Assembly: GCA_025738555.1 (NCBI GenBank)
Contig: JAOVFP010000013.1
Coordinates: 1,364,001-1,428,000, forward strand
Length of the DNA: 64,000 bases
Reading direction: 5' to 3'
DNA from: Cyathus striatus
Taxonomy: Eukaryota > Basidiomycota > Agaricomycetes > Agaricales > Nidulariaceae
Each line of letters starts with the position of its first letter. Position 1 is the stretch's first letter. Shown here piece by piece: positions 60,290 through 64,000 of this stretch. The translations under genes and the position numbers were made by a program. Under the pieces are notes generated by a model, which was not told the DNA's origin, did no database searches, and saw only the letters and a list, made by a program, of their open reading frames with translations.

Positions 60290-60835
60290 TGTATACACTG
60301 TCAGTTCCTGTTGGAGTCATCCTAGGTTTCGACCCCTCCCGCTCCTTCGTTCTTCGCGCGTTTTTGGCGGCTGGGTGGGTGGGGTTGTGGAGCACTTTGG
60401 GCCTTCGTGGGGTTGGGAAGGCGGTTGTACAGCTGTATATGCTAGCGTTTCTTGTTCACGTTGGAGTTGTGCTGGCTTTCGACTTCCTCCCTCCCACCTC
60501 TTTCGTGCGTGTACCCCTGGGTAGGGGTTGTTTTGAGCTTTTGGCGTTCGTTGATGCAGATCGCGTCGCACGTTTCCATTAGAGCCCTGCTGGCTTTTAA
60601 CTCCTCCCCTCCTTCGTCCTTCGTGCGCATACCCCTGGGTGGGGGTTGTGCTACGCTTTGGCCCTTCGTTGAGTTGGGATGGGATTGTGGCTGTACGGCT
60701 CTATACGCGATTGTTGCTCGTTAGAGTTGTGCAAGCTTTCGACCTCCCCTCCTTCATCCTCCGCGCGTCGTGTGTGCACGGTTGGGCATTCGTTGGAACT
60801 GCTGCGGCTGGACGGGGCTTTGCTTCGTATCCATT
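60290..60835 (+). repeat. Four modules of unit B
   Basis: Four consecutive blocks begin near 60311 (GTTGGAGTCATCCTAGGTTT), 60461 (GTTGGAGTTGTGCTGGCTTT), 60580 (AGAGCCCTGCTGGCTTTT) and 60720 (GTTAGAGTTGTGCAAGCTTT). Each continues with a pyrimidine tract and TTCGT/GTGCG motifs. Lengths are 119-150 bp. Confidence 0.7.
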
Positions 60836-61669
60836 ACTTCCGTGGTGTATTGTGCTGGGGACTCTCCCTTTCTCCTCCTTTCTCTCACTTCCGTTCTTCC
60901 TTCCTCCAACCGAAGTAATCCTCCCTCCCTCCAAACAGGTAGTCAGAAACCAATAATCAGACGGATCATGGGACGATGCGTCGGGTGAGGCAGGCGCCAC
61001 TGGCGTCGGTGGTCAGGGGGTTCTGGCGGGCGATGAAGATGTGGAGCCTTCTTGGGAGGAGTTTGGTGAGCCCGGGACGCTGGAAGTGGGCAGGGGTTAC
61101 TCTGGGAAGGGGTTGTAATAACTTTTTTCTTTCTATATGTTTGACACTTTCCATATACGTTTTATTATACCACTTTTGTCTTCTTTTTTCGTGCACTTTT
61201 AGTTGGTTTTATGCTGAACTTATGCAAACACGTGCCGATCAAGATGTTATGTTGAACCATGGCGGTCTCATTTCCGAAGAGTTTCATCTCGGACTCTGCG
61301 ATACCTGTTGAAGTTATCATGCAGCATCTGGAATCAAGCGCGGAAGGGATAGAGCTAAATCAAGACACCAGCGAGATGTCAACATACAAGGTGGGCCCAC
61401 TAGGTGGACTCGAGCTTTCCACTTAAGTGTAATGTACTTACCTTGGTTGAGGTTGTAACTTGTGGGCAATATGGAACGCCAATGGGACGCGGTAAGAGAA
61501 GTAAAAAGAAAAATATATTGTATTCTTCTACATCTTATGAGGAGCACTAAGTAACGGGCTAGTAGTTCTAATAGTACATTATAAAGAAATTTTGAGTGAA
61601 TCACGATGTTTTTGAGGCCATTTTTTTGATTTGTTAAATTCGCTGTACCTCTGTTTAATGTCACCATTT

Positions 61670-64000
61670 ACATTAGGCCTTTCTCTCAACCTCGTGTTCA
61701 GTTAAGATTAGCATGTTCGTAATAAGAGAGGATGTATGTAATCGAAGAAACAGCGTTGGTCCCCGATCGACAAACGTCAGCGCGCACTCCCCTCCAGAAT
61801 GCAAATCTCACCACTCCAACACACTTCACAATCACTCTATAAATAAGATCTTTTAAAAGTACACGGACCAAAAGAAAAACGACATATCGTACAAGAAAAT
61901 GTGGAAAACAAAGTGTTTACACTACACCCTTCAGGGTTAAGTGACGATTACAAGCAGCAATATTTTGCATGCAGACCACTGACCTCCATATTTACTCCCC
62001 CCTCTTCTGCACACCACCCCAAAGCCACGTAAGTTTACAAACCACCAAATTCCTCCCAAGAAGGCCCCACATCTTCATCCCCCACCAGAACGCCCTGTCC
62101 ACCGACGCCAGTTGCACCTACCCCACTCGACGCACCGCCCCATGAGCCGTCTGATTATTGGTTTTTGACTACCTGTTTATTGGGAGGGGTGTTAGTTACG
62201 TTGGAGAGTGAGGAGGAAAGAAGAGAAAGAAGAGGAGGAAAGGAGGGACTCCCAAGTCCACAATACAACACATACTCCACGTCCAAACAGTAAGGACCAC
62301 GGGGCAAATGGGTACGACGCACGAGTCTCTCCAGACACAGCAGCAGCAGCAATCTGCAATTACAGCCCAATGAAGGCCCCAACGCCGGGGAAGGATGCAG
62401 CTGTCGGTGACGTGGGGTCGAAAACCAGCACAACTCCAACGTGAACGAGCAACTACCAACGACAAGCGTACAGTCATCCAGAAGCATTCCAACCTTAAAG
62501 CGCCACCGAACCTCTACCAACTGTGCGTACACTACGGAGAATGGGGGAAGAGGTCAAAAGCCAACGGGAACGAGCAACTTGTATATATACAGCCGCAGCT
62601 ACATTCCTGACCCAACGAAGGCCGAAAGCCAGCACAATTGGAATGGGAACGAGGAAAGACCAGCGTATACAGCCCGCCAAGTCCCGGCAAACAGCACCCA
62701 CAACGCAGAATCCCATCCATCTACATCCACCCCAACCCCACCCCACCCAACCTCACCCAACCGTGTGCATGACGCATGACGCACAAAAGATGAATGAAAG
62801 GAATTGAAAGCCAGCACAACTCTAATGGAACCTGCCATTGTACACCCCAGCCAGAATCCCATACTGGATGAAGTAATGCAGGGGACAGCCATTCAGAGGC
62901 AACCGCCACTGATTCAACGCTCCCACTTCCCACCTCCCTCCTCCAGATGCTCAGAACACAACAAGATACAAGACCCCACCAACGCTTACACATAGCGCAC
63001 AAGCTCGAACGGATGCGGACAGCCCAGAGCATGAACGAGAAGGGTCGAAACCCCGACCCGCAGGTAGAAAAGTCCAAGGGACAAGCTGGCTGGACTGGCA
63101 GCCCCAAGCCAAGTTACAACGTACACTCGTACTCGACCTCCTAAGCCCCTACCCCTCTCGCTCCCTCCCCATGCCAACAGGACCCCAATGCACCAGCCAA
63201 CCAAGGAGCACATCGACTCGGTCCCAACGCAATCAACAGCACAATCAACGCTGAGAGCGTAGTTAACCCCGCACGCACAACATGAGCACGAGCACGAGGC
63301 ATTCAACGACCCAAAGCCATCCACGGTCCAGCTTCGTACCCAATCGACACCCCCGCAGCCAGCTCCCGGAGCGTCGCACCGATCCAACACACAAAGGACG
63401 AATGTCGAGCCAGTACGAGTCACGATTTCAGCACTGACGAGCATCATGTCCTAACATGGCGCAGCAACCTATGGCACTGAACCCCCTGACTACCGATGCC
63501 AGTGCCGTCTGATTGTTGGTTTTGACTACCTGTTGTGGTTGGGAGGGGATTAGTGAGTGGAAAAGAGGAGAGGAGAGGAGGAAGAGAGAGGAAAACAAAA
63601 CGCAGCACATACAACACACCCACACAGTCAGAACCATGGATGCAAATAGGCACGACGCAGGAGTTCGACCAGCCGCAGCGGTCCCAGAGAAGGCCCAACC
63701 GTGCACACACGACGTGTGGAGGACGGAGGAGAGGGAGAAGGGAGTCGAAAGCCAGCATATTTCTAAAGGAAACAAGCAGCGACCAGCATAGACAACTACA
63801 GCTACAATCTCAGCCCCACGAACGGTCAAAGCGTAGCACAACCACTACCAACCGTGCACACAAACGCACGAAGGGCGGAGAGGAAGGTGGGTGGTTGTGA
63901 GCCAGCACCAGTACAACTCCAACGTGAACTGGTAGCCCCAGCTGGCACACAAAAGCAAACGCAGGAGCCCATCCACCCACATCCACATCCACAGCCGCAT
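61670..64000 (-). repeat. Repeat unit D, inverted, runs off the window
   Basis: Minus-strand copy of the distal half of the unit: 3' module (61670-61960, very close to unit C), terminal exon (62172-62035), and two module blocks each with a terminal-exon acceptor (the second at about 63530). The CSN3-like part is expected beyond the right edge. Together with unit B it forms a large tail-to-tail inverted repeat around 61.25-61.67 kb, where a short stretch shows no gene. Confidence 0.65.
62035..62172 (-). other. Conserved terminal exon, copy D
   Basis: 138 nt as in unit C, reading VVKNQ, a TAA, then SDGSWGGASSGVGATGVGGQ, GVLVGDEDVGPSWEEFGGL and a stop. The in-frame TAA (CAA in unit C) is shared with unit B. 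Confidence 0.5.

Larger units (their letters stand above)
57470..61250 (+). repeat. Repeat unit B (CSN3-derived segmental copy)
   Basis: Same order as unit A without its two mobile elements: 5' block (GACATCTCTTTATATT), CSN3-like pseudogene, G/T-rich tail, exon-like NEDDLAAQLVGF segment (about 59430-59480), modules, terminal-exon copy from 60940 (with an in-frame TAA) and a partial 3' end. It has its own degenerate direct repeat of about 70 bp near the start (57665-57735 and 57812-57880, both with GGTCGCGTGGA-type sequence). It provides empty sites for the insertions in A. Confidence 0.65.

Overview
This 64 kb window looks like a gene-poor, repeat-rich region of a filamentous basidiomycete, most likely an Agaricomycete. 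The evidence is the mixture of families: NACHT-WD40 STAND NTPases, a DUF6570-type fungal Helitron, a chromodomain Ty3/gypsy element, a LINE endonuclease fragment, introns of about 45-75 nt with GT-AG borders, and fragments of a COP9-signalosome-subunit-3-like gene. No rRNA, convincing tRNA or CRISPR was seen. Every assignment comes from reading the sequence and its translations; no database search was run.

Layout. 1-4.4 kb: degraded transposon-associated coding sequence, a small intron-containing minus-strand gene, and a 20-bp-period array of 27 units kept in perfect register. 4.4-8.8 kb: NWD1, a NACHT-WD40 gene (minus strand) broken by frameshifts. 9.5-13.0 kb: two intact-looking multi-exon genes of unknown function, one with a CxxC cluster. 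13.3-14.8 kb: a gypsy integrase with in-frame stops. 14.8-19.5 kb: a giant foldback element whose long inverted arms are built from 59-bp and 18-bp tandem repeats, with a 726-bp MITE nested in one arm. 19.5-31.3 kb: two copies (units A and C) of a CpG-rich repeat unit carrying a CSN3-like gene fragment, a tail of about 130-150-bp modules and a conserved terminal exon; unit A holds a hAT-like insertion and a MITE. 31.5-48.7 kb: a Helitron interrupted by a LINE piece, by a satellite-filled TIR element, and by a full-length chromovirus (39231-48088) whose own 3' LTR holds another TG...CA insertion. 50.5-51.9 kb: copy E of the repeat unit, stripped of CpG. 52.5-56.8 kb: NWD2, the paralogue of NWD1, with intact NACHT and WD40 parts separated by one TGA, and ending in a CaaX box. 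57.5-61.3 kb (unit B) and 61.7-64 kb (unit D, inverted): further copies of the CSN3-derived repeat unit.

How it fits together. The two NWD genes are a >4.3 kb segmental duplication with shared edges. They resemble fungal NLR-type non-self-recognition genes: homogenised WD40 repeats vary at only a few residues. Two themes run through the window. One is nested transposition, for which several empty sites can be read from duplicate copies. The other is CpG decay: the two chromovirus LTRs differ by about 46 changes, all transitions and mostly TG/CA pairs; many stops in the gypsy elements look like CGA-to-TGA; and CpG-rich and CpG-free compartments alternate with sharp edges, one lying about 50 bp upstream of both NWD start codons.
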